Below the pieces are notes generated by a model, which saw nothing but the letters and a program-made list of their open reading frames with translations, did not search any database and was not told the origin of the DNA. Made by a program: the position numbers and the translations under genes. Below, one piece after another: positions 37,401 through 46,043 of a DNA stretch of 64,000 bases. Position 1 is the stretch's first letter. Each line of letters starts with the position of its first letter. Origin of the DNA: CAVQWT01 sp963810815 (GTDB lineage Bacteria; Pseudomonadota; Gammaproteobacteria; Burkholderiales; Casimicrobiaceae). The stretch is from contig CAWEPB010000003.1 of assembly GCA_963810815.1 (NCBI GenBank), positions 310,001-374,000 on the forward strand, given 5' to 3'.

Positions 37401-39944
37401 TCACGCGGCGGCAACCATCCGCCGGCTGCGCCGGCGCCGCGGCGAGTGCCGGTAGAACCAGCGCTTGGTCAATTCGGCGGCCACGATGTAGGCCAGAGCG
37501 ATGCCCGTCAGGGCCAGGAACAGCGTCGGCGGCAACGGCACGAAGCCCAGGGCGGCGGCGAAGGGAAGCGACGGCAGCGCCACGGCAGCGGCGATCACGC
37601 CCGCGGTGGCGAGCAGCAGCGCGACACCCGGCCGACTCGACCACAGCGCGCGCCGCGTGCGGACCACGAACACGATGAGGAGTTCGGTCAGCAGCGACTC
37701 GAAGAACCACGCCGTCCGGAAAGTGGCGGCGTCGACGCTGAACAGCCAGAGCAGCGTGCCGAAAGTCGCGAAGTCGAACAGCGAGCTCAGGAGGCCGAAT
37801 TCGAGCATGAACCGGCCGATGAAGCCGACGTCCCAGCGCTCCGGCTTCGCGACGACCTCGGGGTCGACCGCGTCGCCGGCCAGCGCCATCGCCGGCACGT
37901 CCGACAGCAGGTTGTTGAGCAGCACCTGGCTCGCCAGCAGCGGCAGGAACGGCAGCATCAGCGAGGCCACCGCCATGCTGATCATGTTGCCCAGGTTGGC
38001 GCTGGTCGTCGTCAGCACGTACTTCAGGGTGTTGGCGAACGTCGTGCGCCCCTCGGCGACGCCGCGGCGCAGCACGTGCAGGTCCTTGTCCAGCAGCACG
38101 AAGTCCGCCGACTCGCGCGCGACGTCGGCCGCGCCCTCCACCGAGATGGCCACGTCCGCGCTGCGCATCGACGGCCCGTCGTTGATGCCGTCGCCCATGT
38201 AGCCGACGACGTGCCCGCGCCGCTTGAAGGCGCGGATGATCCGCTCCTTCTGGTGCGGATCGACCTCGGCGAACACGTCGGTCCGGTCGACCGCGTGCCA
38301 CAGCGCCTCGTCGCGGAGCTGCTCCAGCTCGGCGCCGGTGAGCGCGTGCTCGTGCTCGAGGCCGACCGCGCGCGCGACGTGCCGCGCGACGCCCGCCGAG
38401 TCGCCGGACACCATCTTCACCGCCACGCCCATTGCCCTGAGCTCGGCGACGGCGGCCGCCGCGTCGGCCTTGGGCGGGTCCGCGAACAGCACCGCGCCGA
38501 GGTAGCGCAGCCCCCGCTCGTCCTGCGCACGCTCGTCCTGCGCCCCCTCGTCCGCCCGCCGGCCGTCGCCGAGCAAACGGTCGGCGACGGCGATCACGCG
38601 CAGGCCCTCGCCCGCGTGCCGGCCGAGATCCGCCGCGATGCGCTCGCGTTCGGCAGGGTCGAGCGCGCACGCCGCCAGGACCTGCGGCACCGCGCCCTTG
38701 GTGATCAGCCGGTCCTCGCCGCGCAGCCGTACGGCGACCGACAGGCGCTTGCGCACGAAGTCGTACGGGAGCTCGCCCAACTTGACCGTTCCCGGCGGCA
38801 GCGCACACGCGGCGGCGAGGCATTCGTCGAGAGGCGACGGCAGGCCGGTCTGCAGGTGCGCGTTGGCCGCAGCCGCCTCGAGGACCGCCGGCGACGGCGC
38901 GCCGTCGGGACCGATCGCCGCGTGCAGCTGCGGCTCGCCGACGGTCAGCGTTCCGGTCTTGTCGGTGCACAGCAGGTCCATGCTGCCGAGGTTCTCGATC
39001 GCGTCCAGCCGGCGCACCAGCACGCCACGGTCCGCCATCGCGCCCGCGGCGTGGGCGAGGTTGATCGACAGGATCGTCGGCAGCAGCTCCGGCGCCAGCC
39101 CCACCGCAAGCGCCAGCGAGAACAGCAGCGAATCGGCCGGCCCACGCCCGAACAGCACGTTGGCCGCGAACACGCACAGCGTGATCGCAAGCATCGCGAT
39201 GGTGAGCAGGTAGCCGAAACGCTTCAGCCCGCGCTCGAACTCCGTTTCGGGACGGGCCTCGGCCAGCCGATGCGCGATGGCGCCGAACGCGGTCTGCCGG
39301 CCGGTGCGCACGACCAGCGCCCGCGCCGAGCCGCTGCGCGCGTTGGTGCCCATGAACACGCAGCCGGTGCGCTGGCCGAGGGGGGCGTCGGGAGGGGACG
39401 GCCCGACGCGCTTGGCGACCGGGAAGCTCTCGCCGGTGAGCGTGGCCTCGCTGGTGAAGAAATCGTTGGCCTCGAGCAGCACGGCGTCGGCGGGGACGAT
39501 GCTGCCGGCGTTCAGCAGCACGATGTCGCCGGGCACCACGTCGCTTGCCGGCACCGCCTGCTCGGCGCCGTCGCGGAGGACGCGGGCCTTCAGCACCAGC
39601 CGGCGGGCGAGCTGTTCCAGCGCGCCGCGCGCCCCGCGCTCGCGCCAGAACCCGATGCCGACGCTGGTGGCGACGATGAAGCCGACCAGCGCCGCCTCGG
39701 TCAGGCCCCCGGCGAACAGCGAAACGCCGGTCGCGAAGACGAGCAGCAGCACCAGCGGCGAGGCGAGCTGTCGTCCGAGCAGCCGCCAGTCGCTGTCGTG
39801 CTGGCGACGCTCGACGAGGTTGGGGCCGAACTCGTCCAGCCTTCGTCGCGCTTCGGCGGCGGAGAGTCCGGACGGCGACGACTTCAGCGCCTCGAGCAGC
39901 TGCGAGGGGGAGGATGCCGGGTAGCCGTCGTCAACGGTTGGCAT
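37401..39944 (-). CDS. P-type ATPase, magnesium-translocating (MgtA-like)
   Basis: P-type ATPase of 847 residues with the N-terminal cation ATPase domain, TGESFPVAK actuator motif, phosphorylation site LCTDKTGTLT, nucleotide-binding KGAVPQVLAACA, hinge GDGINDGPSM and C-terminal membrane helices. VGLAPELLPTILSINLAHAA in helix 4 matches MgtA/MgtB enzymes. Start ATG 39944 follows GGAGG by 13 bases; an ATG at 39971 would add 9 residues. It follows the DksA/TraR gene by 96 bases on the same strand and is probably cotranscribed from the FNR-type promoter there. Confidence 0.88.
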   Translation of the reverse strand: MPTVDDGYPASSPSQLLEALKSSPSGLSAAEARRRLDEFGPNLVERRQHDSDWRLLGRQLASPLVLLLVFATGVSLFAGGLTEAALVGFIVATSVGIGFWRERGARGALEQLARRLVLKARVLRDGAEQAVPASDVVPGDIVLLNAGSIVPADAVLLEANDFFTSEATLTGESFPVAKRVGPSPPDAPLGQRTGCVFMGTNARSGSARALVVRTGRQTAFGAIAHRLAEARPETEFERGLKRFGYLLTIAMLAITLCVFAANVLFGRGPADSLLFSLALAVGLAPELLPTILSINLAHAAGAMADRGVLVRRLDAIENLGSMDLLCTDKTGTLTVGEPQLHAAIGPDGAPSPAVLEAAAANAHLQTGLPSPLDECLAAACALPPGTVKLGELPYDFVRKRLSVAVRLRGEDRLITKGAVPQVLAACALDPAERERIAADLGRHAGEGLRVIAVADRLLGDGRRADEGAQDERAQDERGLRYLGAVLFADPPKADAAAAVAELRAMGVAVKMVSGDSAGVARHVARAVGLEHEHALTGAELEQLRDEALWHAVDRTDVFAEVDPHQKERIIRAFKRRGHVVGYMGDGINDGPSMRSADVAISVEGAADVARESADFVLLDKDLHVLRRGVAEGRTTFANTLKYVLTTTSANLGNMISMAVASLMLPFLPLLASQVLLNNLLSDVPAMALAGDAVDPEVVAKPERWDVGFIGRFMLEFGLLSSLFDFATFGTLLWLFSVDAATFRTAWFFESLLTELLIVFVVRTRRALWSSRPGVALLLATAGVIAAAVALPSLPFAAALGFVPLPPTLFLALTGIALAYIVAAELTKRWFYRHSPRRRRSRRMVAAA

Positions 39945-40040
39945 GGTCGGACCAGAACCTCCGGCTGCCATCGAGGGCCGGCTCGGGCACCGAGCGGAGC
40001 CGGGGGCAGGCGATGCGGGCCCCGCGAACCGGGCGCGCCG

Positions 40041-40436
40041 CTACAGCGTCGGCGTCCTCGCGTGCGCGAAGGTCCGCTCGTGCTGTCCCTGGCAGTCGGT
40101 GCAGCGAGTCGCGGTGGGAAACGCCTGCAGCCGAGCGTAGGCGATGTTGGCGCCGCAATCGCTGCACGACCCCATCTCGTGCTTCCTGATCCGCTCGAGC
40201 GCGGCGTCGATCGCGCGAATCTCGTCGACGTGGCGTTCCGCCATCGTCTCGTTCATGTCGCTGACCAGCATGGCGACGGACTCGTCCCCGGTGTCGGGCA
40301 CCTCCCCGGCGACGTCGGCGAGCGTCTGGTCGTGGACGAGCCTGCGCTCCTCCTGCGCCTGCTCGAAGAGCGATTGCCTCTGCTGCAGGAGCAAATGCTC
40401 GAGATGCTGCAACTGGGTACGCGTCAGTCCGCTCAT
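40041..40436 (-). CDS. DksA/TraR-type zinc-finger protein
   Basis: 131 residues: a helical hairpin (about 1-85) and a C-terminal four-cysteine finger (CSDCGANIAYARLQAFPTATRC, then TDC). Proteins of this type bind the RNA polymerase secondary channel and alter transcription in stress. The first half has LLLQQRQSLFEQAQEERRL and the middle DTGDESVAML, typical of the group. ATG 40436 follows CGGAG. The FNR-type box at 40527 with a TACGCT -10 supplies a promoter. Confidence 0.88.
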   Translation of the reverse strand: MSGLTRTQLQHLEHLLLQQRQSLFEQAQEERRLVHDQTLADVAGEVPDTGDESVAMLVSDMNETMAERHVDEIRAIDAALERIRKHEMGSCSDCGANIAYARLQAFPTATRCTDCQGQHERTFAHARTPTL

Positions 40437-40526
40437 GCTGGCTCCGATGCTGCGTGCGGGGACCGTCGAAGACACCGAATTCACGGTCCCGGGAAACGCA
40501 GCGTAACGCCGCGCGCACGGCAGGGC

Positions 40527-40540
40527 TTGACGCAGATCAA
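40527..40540 (-). promoter_or_regulatory. FNR/Anr-type box for the DksA/TraR gene
   Basis: TTGAC-GCAG-ATCAA, one base from the FNR consensus TTGAT-N4-ATCAA. On the leftward strand it is followed after 21 bp by TACGCT (40505-40500), placing the box at about -41.5, the class II activator position. The DksA/TraR ATG is 91 bases downstream. Confidence 0.8.
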
Positions 40541-40605
40541 CGCCGGACCCGCGCCCCCGCCCGGCGCCGAGCCCCGGCGCCGGGGTGACCGCCGAGGGAG
40601 CGCTT

Positions 40606-41124
40606 TCAGCGGCGCCAGTGCACCCGCACGCTGTACTCGTTATCGGCGAACTTGATGTCGAGCTCGCCATCGTAGGCGCGCTTGAGCGCGGTGCCGATGC
40701 GGCGCGGCAGATGGATGTCGGTCGTTTCGACCTCGACCCGGTCCGGCAGCTCCCGGACCTCCATCACCCGGTTCATCGGGTGCTCGCTGGACTCGCGCTC
40801 GGCCTCGTTGCGGATCAGGTGCACGAGATCGTCGCGGTGCAGGGCGACGAACGGCCCCTCGACGACGACGGTGCCAGCCGCAAGCTTGTCGTGGATGCGA
40901 TGGCAGGCCGGGCAGGTTGCCGCCTGCGCGCCGGCGGGGGCGGCGCCCCACACCCAGCGGCCTTCGTTGAACACGGCGCCGCAGCCGCTGCAGGTCACTG
41001 GTTGCTTGTACTTGCCGGTCGCCTGATACGGGTCTCCCCGCTCGGCCTCGTAGTTGTGCTCGCCATAGTGCATGACGCCACCCGACGGCGCGTGCGACGT
41101 CGGTGCCTGGGTTCTGCTGTTCAT
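40606..41124 (-). CDS. BCAM0308 family zinc-ribbon protein
   Basis: 172 residues. Two CxxC pairs (TCSGCGAVF and TCPACHRIHDK) form a zinc ribbon near the middle, followed by a conserved C-terminal part with LIRNEAER, HPMNRVMEVRELPDRVEVETT and FADNEYSVRVHWRR. It matches the BCAM0308 family named from Burkholderia cenocepacia; as I recall, that gene lies in its low-oxygen-activated locus. Function unknown. ATG 41124 follows AAGGAGT at ideal spacing. An FNR-type box lies 74 bases upstream. Confidence 0.88.
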   Translation of the reverse strand: MNSRTQAPTSHAPSGGVMHYGEHNYEAERGDPYQATGKYKQPVTCSGCGAVFNEGRWVWGAAPAGAQAATCPACHRIHDKLAAGTVVVEGPFVALHRDDLVHLIRNEAERESSEHPMNRVMEVRELPDRVEVETTDIHLPRRIGTALKRAYDGELDIKFADNEYSVRVHWRR

Positions 41125-41197
41125 TGCGGACTCCTTCGAATTGTCCCTGAACACCCCATCCCTTTGTTCATGCTGCGCCGCGCCTGCAGGGGGGTTC

Positions 41198-41211
41198 TTG
41201 ATTGCCGTCAA
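41198..41211 (-). promoter_or_regulatory. FNR/Anr-type box for the BCAM0308 gene
   Basis: TTGAT-TGCC-GTCAA on the + strand, read TTGAC-GGCA-ATCAA on the gene strand; one base from consensus. A weak -10 (CAGCAT) follows after 22 bp. Confidence 0.75.
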
Positions 41212-41281
41212 AGTCGCGGCCGCGTCCGGATGTCGCGCCGGGCGCAGCATGAGCCGGCGCGGGTGGAGCCGCTCGTCTGCA

Positions 41282-42172
41282 TCAGGGGCCGATCGGGGCG
41301 GCGTGCCCGTAGTGGGCGCGGCACTCGGCCTCGCGGCCGCGGACGACGCGCCGGCCCGCGAGCGCGCCGTGGTGCTCGGTCACGACGGTCCGCTGGTTCT
41401 CCGCGCGATGGTCGTCGTAGAAATACAGGACGACCCAGTCGTGCGTGCGCTCGAGCTCGTGCGCCTTCGCGGTGTTCGAGAACAGCGCGGTGAAGTGCCA
41501 GTTCCCGCGCGCCGTGTGCAGCACCGGCAGCCAGGCCTCGTGCTCGGGGTTGAAGCGCCGCGGCGCGATCGTCGGCAGCCGGCCCGCGCGCGCGCCCTCG
41601 AGGTACTCGCGATCGACGTCGAGCAGCACGTCGACCGGCGGCTCGGGAGCCGATTCGGCGGGAGGCCGGCGGCGCAGCCGCGAGCGGTCGAGGATGTCGG
41701 CGAGCGCAGCGCGGATGGTCGCGATCCGGCGCGCGCCGACTCCCGGCACGGCTTCGAGCCTGCCGTCGTGGGCCGCCGCTTCCAGCGCCTCCAGCGTGTC
41801 GACGCCGAGCGCGTCGTGGATGCGTCGCGCCAGCTCCGGGCCGATGCCGGGGACGGTCCGGAACAGCAGCGCGGGATCGAGGCTGCCGCGCAGCCGCTCG
41901 AGCTGGACCCAGCGTCCCGTTTCCACCATCTCGGCGATGGCCGCGGCGATGCCGGGGCCAACCGCGGGAAGCTCGTCCAGCCCCGGCAGGCCCTTGGCCG
42001 CGAACAGCTCCCGCAGGCTGCCGGGGTACTGCTCGACGCTGTCGGCCGCCTTGCGATACGCGCCGACGCGGAACGGGTTGGCGCCCTGCGCGTGGAGCAG
42101 CTCCGCGACCTGGCGGAGCCACGCGGCGACCTGTTCGTTGTCCGGCCGCGGCGGCTGGCTTGGCTGGGGCAT
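41282..42172 (-). CDS. helix-hairpin-helix protein, PolX N-terminal type
   Basis: 296 residues resembling the N-terminal half of bacterial PolX. It has an 8-kDa-like domain (NEQVAAWLRQVAELLHAQGANPFRVGAYRKAAD) and helix-hairpin-helix segments (ELPAVGPGIAAAIAEMV, TVPGIGPELARRIHDAL, AVPGVGARRIATIRAAL). The C-terminal part matches neither a complete polymerase palm nor the PHP exonuclease of PolX, and ends in a conserved-looking beta-rich region (WHFTALFSNTAKAHELERTHDWVVLYF). It probably binds gapped DNA in repair. ATG 42172 follows an excellent AGGAGG. A shared FNR-type box lies 99 bases upstream. Confidence 0.85.
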   Translation of the reverse strand: MPQPSQPPRPDNEQVAAWLRQVAELLHAQGANPFRVGAYRKAADSVEQYPGSLRELFAAKGLPGLDELPAVGPGIAAAIAEMVETGRWVQLERLRGSLDPALLFRTVPGIGPELARRIHDALGVDTLEALEAAAHDGRLEAVPGVGARRIATIRAALADILDRSRLRRRPPAESAPEPPVDVLLDVDREYLEGARAGRLPTIAPRRFNPEHEAWLPVLHTARGNWHFTALFSNTAKAHELERTHDWVVLYFYDDHRAENQRTVVTEHHGALAGRRVVRGREAECRAHYGHAAPIGP

Positions 42173-42270
42173 CGCGAGGCGCCTCCTGAAGAAGGCCGGG
42201 TGCAGCCGACCCCGCGACTGCCATCCCGCACCTGCTCGTTCCGATTGTGCTCCCGCCGGCACGCCGTCGC

Positions 42271-42284
42271 TTGACCGGCGTCAA
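42271..42284. promoter_or_regulatory. bidirectional FNR/Anr-type box
   Basis: TTGAC-CGGC-GTCAA, a perfect palindrome in its arms. Leftward, CACAAT follows after 21 bp (PolX-like gene); rightward, TAGGAT follows after 22 bp (COG2187 gene). One site may activate both divergent genes. The remaining 42173-42429 interval shows nothing else. Confidence 0.8.
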
Positions 42285-42429
42285 GCGGCAGGACGCCGCG
42301 CGCGCCTAGGATCGACCATCCGGCAGCCTGGCAGTCCACAGCGGCGCACGCGGGAGCAGTGCGAAACTCCCATGGCAGCAACGGTCCGACGACGCTTCCC
42401 GCCCCCCGACGTAGCCGCGGGCACTCGTC

Positions 42430-43501
42430 ATGGCGATCGCCATGACGGCTGAACCCGCCCAGGCATGCGCGCGACCCCGGCCTCGCGGCCAAGGTCGCGT
42501 TCCTGTCGCAATCCGGCGCCTACCCCGAGGCCACCGCGCGGGTGGTCCGCGTCGAGACGCACATGTCGTGGGTGTTCCTGCTCGACGCCAACGCCTACAA
42601 GCTCAAGAAGCCGGCGCGCCTGCCGTACCTCGACTTCAGCACCCAGACCCGGCGGAGGTTCTTCTGCGACGAGGAGCTGCGACTGAACCGCCGCCTGTCC
42701 GACGGCGTCTACCTGGACGTCGTTCCGCTGACGATGGGCACGGACGGCACGCTCCGGATCGGGGACGGCGCCGGCGGCAAGGGTGGCGACGTCGTCGTAG
42801 ACTGGCTGGTCCACATGCGCCGGCTGCCGGCGGAGCGGATGCTCGACCGCATGATCATCGAGCGCAGACTGGACGAAGCCGCGCTGCGCCGCGTGGTCGG
42901 GAGACTGGCGAGCTTCTATCGCGCGGCTCCGCCGGTGCCGATGGCACCCGCGGACTACCGCGCGCAGTTCGCCGCGGCGATCCGCCAGAACGGGGACGAG
43001 CTGATGAAGCCGCGCTACGGGCTCGACGCCGACGAGGTCGAGGCGACCTTCCGGCAGCAGCTGGCGGCGCTCGAGCGCCACGCCACGCTCCTCGACGGGC
43101 GCGCGGCCGCCGGGCGCGTGGTCGAGGGGCACGGCGACCTGCGCCCGGAGCACGTCTGCCTGGAGGCGCGGCCCCAGATCATCGATTGCCTCGAGTTCTC
43201 GCGCGAACTGCGGCTGCTCGACCCGGCCGACGAGCTGGCGTTTCTCGCGCTCGAATGCGGGCGCCTGGGAGCGCCGTGGGCACGCGAATGCATTTTCCTG
43301 ACGTACGCCGAGGCGACCGGGGACGCGCCGCCGGAGGCGCTGGTGTCGTTCTACCAGAGCTACCGCGCGGGCATCCGCGCCAGGATCGCCGCGTGGCACC
43401 TCGACGACCCGAGCGTGCAGGCGCCGGCGAAATGGATCGCCCGTGCCGGCGAATACCTGCGCCTGGCGCGCGCCGCGATCGGAGCCCCTGCGCCGTGCTA
43501 G
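42430..43501 (+). CDS. COG2187 kinase-like (aminoglycoside phosphotransferase-like) protein, 5' frameshift likely
   Basis: The uninterrupted frame from GTG 42542 gives 319 residues with ETHMSWVFLLD, AYKLKKPARLPYLDFST, the catalytic-loop-like EGHGDLRPEHVCL and IIDCLEFSRELRLLDPADELAFL, as in COG2187. In the same frame, the 90 bases before it still encode family-like sequence (DPGLAAKVAFLSQSG, then YPEATARVV) but have no start. An ATG at 42430 is in another frame, and one extra base in the GCGCGCG run near 42467-42473 would join them. The substrate is unknown. It is driven from the divergent FNR-type box at 42271 and converges with the PRPP synthetase gene. Confidence 0.78.
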
Positions 43502-44484
43502 CTTTCCGTGAACTCCGCCAGCGAAGTCCCTGCATGGAGCCGGCGTATCGCTTCGGCAACGAACGGCGCGGTGCCGACCTGTCGGATCATCGCGGCGACG
43601 CGCGCGTCGGTGACGCGCCACGGCGGGATGCTGTCGGTGACCAGGATCTCGTCGATCGCCGCGCCGGCCAGCACCGCGTTGGCCTCGCTCGCGAATACGC
43701 CGTGCGACGCGCACGCGATGACGCGCGCCGCGCCGCCGTCGCGGCAGGCCCGGGCGGCACGGGCGATCGTGTTGCCGGCGCTGATCAGGTCATCCACGAT
43801 GATCGCCACCTTGCCGTCCACGTCGCCCACGAGCGCCTCGCCGCGCAGTTCGCCGCCGCTGCGGTATTTTTCCGCGAACGCCATGTCGATCGGCCGCGCC
43901 AGTGCGCGCGCCAGGCGCTGGCGGAAGGCGTCCGCCCGCTTGATCCCGCCGGCGTCCGGCGACACCACGGCGACGTCGGCCGCGGCGAGCTGCGGCAGCA
44001 GATGCCGGACGAACAACCCGGCGGCCTCCAGGTGCTCGGTGCGACACCGGTACGCATTCTGGTACGCGGCCAGGTTGTGCACGTCCATCGTGACCATGCA
44101 GTCCGCGCCCACCGCCTCGAAGAAGGTCGCGACGTAGCGCGTGGTCACCGGATCGCGGAGCTTGCTCTTCTGGTCCTTGCGCGAGTACGCGAGGTAGGGG
44201 GCGACCACCGTCACCCGCGCCGCCGACGCGTCGCGCAGCGCGCCGACGAACAGCAGCAGGCGCACCAGCTTGTCGTCGACGCTCAGGTCCGCGTCGCCGT
44301 ACAGCGACTGGACGACGAACACGTCGCTGCCCCGCACGCTCCCGAGCGCCCGGGCCTTGTGCTCGCCGTCCTCGAATTCGCGCTCCTCGTGCGCGGCCAG
44401 CGGGATACCGAGCTCCCGGCACACCGCCTCGCCGTAGGCGCGCCCCGACTCGAGCGCGAAGACCTGCAGGTTGCTCTCGCTCAT
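43498..44484 (-). CDS. prs: ribose-phosphate pyrophosphokinase paralogue
   Basis: Makes PRPP from ribose 5-phosphate and ATP. 328 residues. It has the RPPK motifs EFEDGEHKA near residue 36, SRKDQKSKLRDPVTTRY near 103, VSPDAGGIKRAD, and the PRPP loop IIVDDLISAGNTI. The flexible loop and several residues differ from housekeeping Prs, so this is probably a second, stress-linked copy. It is divergent from the DHH-type gene with only 65 bases between and no FNR box of its own. GGAGA precedes the ATG. Confidence 0.88.
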   Translation of the reverse strand: MSESNLQVFALESGRAYGEAVCRELGIPLAAHEEREFEDGEHKARALGSVRGSDVFVVQSLYGDADLSVDDKLVRLLLFVGALRDASAARVTVVAPYLAYSRKDQKSKLRDPVTTRYVATFFEAVGADCMVTMDVHNLAAYQNAYRCRTEHLEAAGLFVRHLLPQLAAADVAVVSPDAGGIKRADAFRQRLARALARPIDMAFAEKYRSGGELRGEALVGDVDGKVAIIVDDLISAGNTIARAARACRDGGAARVIACASHGVFASEANAVLAGAAIDEILVTDSIPPWRVTDARVAAMIRQVGTAPFVAEAIRRLHAGTSLAEFTES

Positions 44485-44549
44485 CGCTTTCGTTCTCCGC
44501 GATCCGCCATGCGCGGGCGCCGGCAGGCACCGGATGGCGGCAGGTGACC

Positions 44550-45506
44550 ATGACCCATTTCGACATTTTCAACGGCGACGCGGACGGCATCTGCGCACTG
44601 CTCCAGCTTCGCCTTGCCGCGCCGATCGACGCGATCCTCGTCACCGGCGCCAAGCGCGACGTCGCACTGCTCGATCGCGTCGGCGGCGAGTCCGGTGACT
44701 CTGCAACGGTGCTCGACATTTCGCTCGCGGTCAACCGGACCGCGCTGCAGCGCCTGCTCGACCGCGGCGTCGCGATCCAGTATTTCGATCACCATTACGC
44801 CGGCGAGATCCCCGTCCACCCGGGACTCGAAGCGCACATCGATCCCGACCCGTCGGTGTGCACCGGCATCCTGGTCGATCGCCATCTCGGGGGCCGGCAT
44901 CGCATCTGGGCGGTCGTGGCGGCGTTCGGGGACAACCTGACGGCCGCCGCGCGGGACCTCGCGTCGTCGCTGGCGCTGACCGCGCAGCAGGTCCCGCCGC
45001 TGCGCGATCTCGGCGACTGCCTGACGTACAACGCCTACGGTGTCGGCGTCGACGACGCGATCGTCCATCCCGCCGAGCTGTTTCGCATGCTGCTGCGCCG
45101 TGCCGACCCGTTCCGGTTCATGGCGACGGACGCCGCGTTCGCCGCCATCGACGACGCGCGGCGCCGCGACCTCGACCTCGCGCGGCGGACACGGCCCGCG
45201 CACGCACTGCCCCGCGCCCGCGTGTACGTGCTGCCGGACGCGGCGTGGGCGCGGCGCGTGCGCGGCATCTACGGCAACGAGCTGGCCAACGCCGAACCGG
45301 GGCTCGCCCACGCCCTGCTGACCGCCGATGCCGATGGCGGCTTCGCCGTCAGCGTCCGCGCGCCGCTCGCGAATGCAAGCGGCGCCGATGCGCTGTGCCG
45401 GCGCTTCCCCGGCGGCGGCGGGCGAGCCGCCGCCGCCGGGATCGACCATCTTCCGCAAGAGCGACTCGACGAGTTCGTGCAGGCGCTGGGCGAGGCCTTC
45501 GGCTGA
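44550..45506 (+). CDS. DHH-family phosphoesterase-like protein
   Basis: 318 residues. It starts THFDIFNGDADGICALLQL (metal-binding DxD), has TVLDISLAVN and the YFDHHYAGEIP motif (DHH), and ends with a DHHA1-like CRRFPGGGGRAAAAGI. Family members cleave nucleotides, oligonucleotides or cyclic dinucleotides; which applies here is not clear. The ATG at 44550 follows AGGTGA; a GTG at 44544 is less likely. Hairpins in 45507-45600 may end its transcript. Confidence 0.85.
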   Translation: MTHFDIFNGDADGICALLQLRLAAPIDAILVTGAKRDVALLDRVGGESGDSATVLDISLAVNRTALQRLLDRGVAIQYFDHHYAGEIPVHPGLEAHIDPDPSVCTGILVDRHLGGRHRIWAVVAAFGDNLTAAARDLASSLALTAQQVPPLRDLGDCLTYNAYGVGVDDAIVHPAELFRMLLRRADPFRFMATDAAFAAIDDARRRDLDLARRTRPAHALPRARVYVLPDAAWARRVRGIYGNELANAEPGLAHALLTADADGGFAVSVRAPLANASGADALCRRFPGGGGRAAAAGIDHLPQERLDEFVQALGEAFG

Positions 45507-45605
45507 CACCTGCCGGGTGCGGCGCCCAAGCGCGCAATCGGCGCGCCGTTTGCGCGCTGGGCGCTCGAACGCCCGATCGGCGTCCCGTCCGCATTGCGGC
45601 GCCGA

Positions 45606-45619
45606 TTGAGCAATGTCAA
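45606..45619 (+). promoter_or_regulatory. FNR/Anr-type box for the hibernation-factor gene
   Basis: TTGAG-CAAT-GTCAA, followed after 21 bp by TATGGT (45641-45646). The ATG of the hibernation-factor gene is 68 bases after the box. Confidence 0.75.
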
Positions 45620-45686
45620 ACACGCGGCCCCCCATTGCGCTATGGTTGAAACGAGCAATGTCCATCTTCCCGCGGAGGTTTCGACG

Positions 45687-46037
45687 ATGACCACCTCGCT
45701 GCAGGTTCCCCTCCAGATCGCCTTCCGCAACATGCCCCGGTCCGATGCGCTGGATGCGCATATAAGGCAGAAGGCCGCCAAGCTCGAATTGCTGCAGCCG
45801 CGCATCACCAGCTGCCGCGTTACGGTCGAGGAAATCGCCAAGCATCAGCACCAGGGCCGGCAGTTCCGGATTCACATCGACGTCCGCGTGCCCGGCCACC
45901 AGGAGCTCGTGGTGAATCGCGACCACGACGAGGACCCGTACGTCGCGCTGCGCGATGCCTTCGACGCGATGACGCGCCAGCTCGAGGACACGGCACGCGA
46001 TCCGCGGGGCGCCGCGACGGTCCCCGAGGTCCGATAG
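45687..46037 (+). CDS. short ribosome hibernation-promoting factor / RaiA family
   Basis: 116 residues with the RaiA/HPF fold: an N-terminal strand (LQVPLQIAFRNM), helix (DALDAHIRQKAAKLELL), and C-terminal helix (DPYVALRDAFDAMTRQLED). Such proteins bind the 30S decoding centre and idle ribosomes in stress or stationary phase. It has no long-HPF C-terminal dimerisation domain. GGAGG lies 8 bases before the ATG. The hydrolase gene follows after 6 bases and is likely cotranscribed. Confidence 0.88.
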   Translation: MTTSLQVPLQIAFRNMPRSDALDAHIRQKAAKLELLQPRITSCRVTVEEIAKHQHQGRQFRIHIDVRVPGHQELVVNRDHDEDPYVALRDAFDAMTRQLEDTARDPRGAATVPEVR

Positions 46038-46043
46038 CAGGCA

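Noticed and set aside
37247..37411. Possible CRISPR array
   Set aside because: Only two full repeats, 18-bp similar spacers, no leader and no cas genes.
37266..40655. 1,129-codon open frame on the + strand
   Set aside because: It runs antisense to the P-type ATPase and DksA/TraR genes and reads as Arg/Gln/His-rich low complexity, the typical high-GC shadow.
41282..42172. Complete DNA polymerase X
   Set aside because: Only the 8-kDa-like and helix-hairpin-helix parts are present; no complete polymerase palm or PHP domain was recognised.
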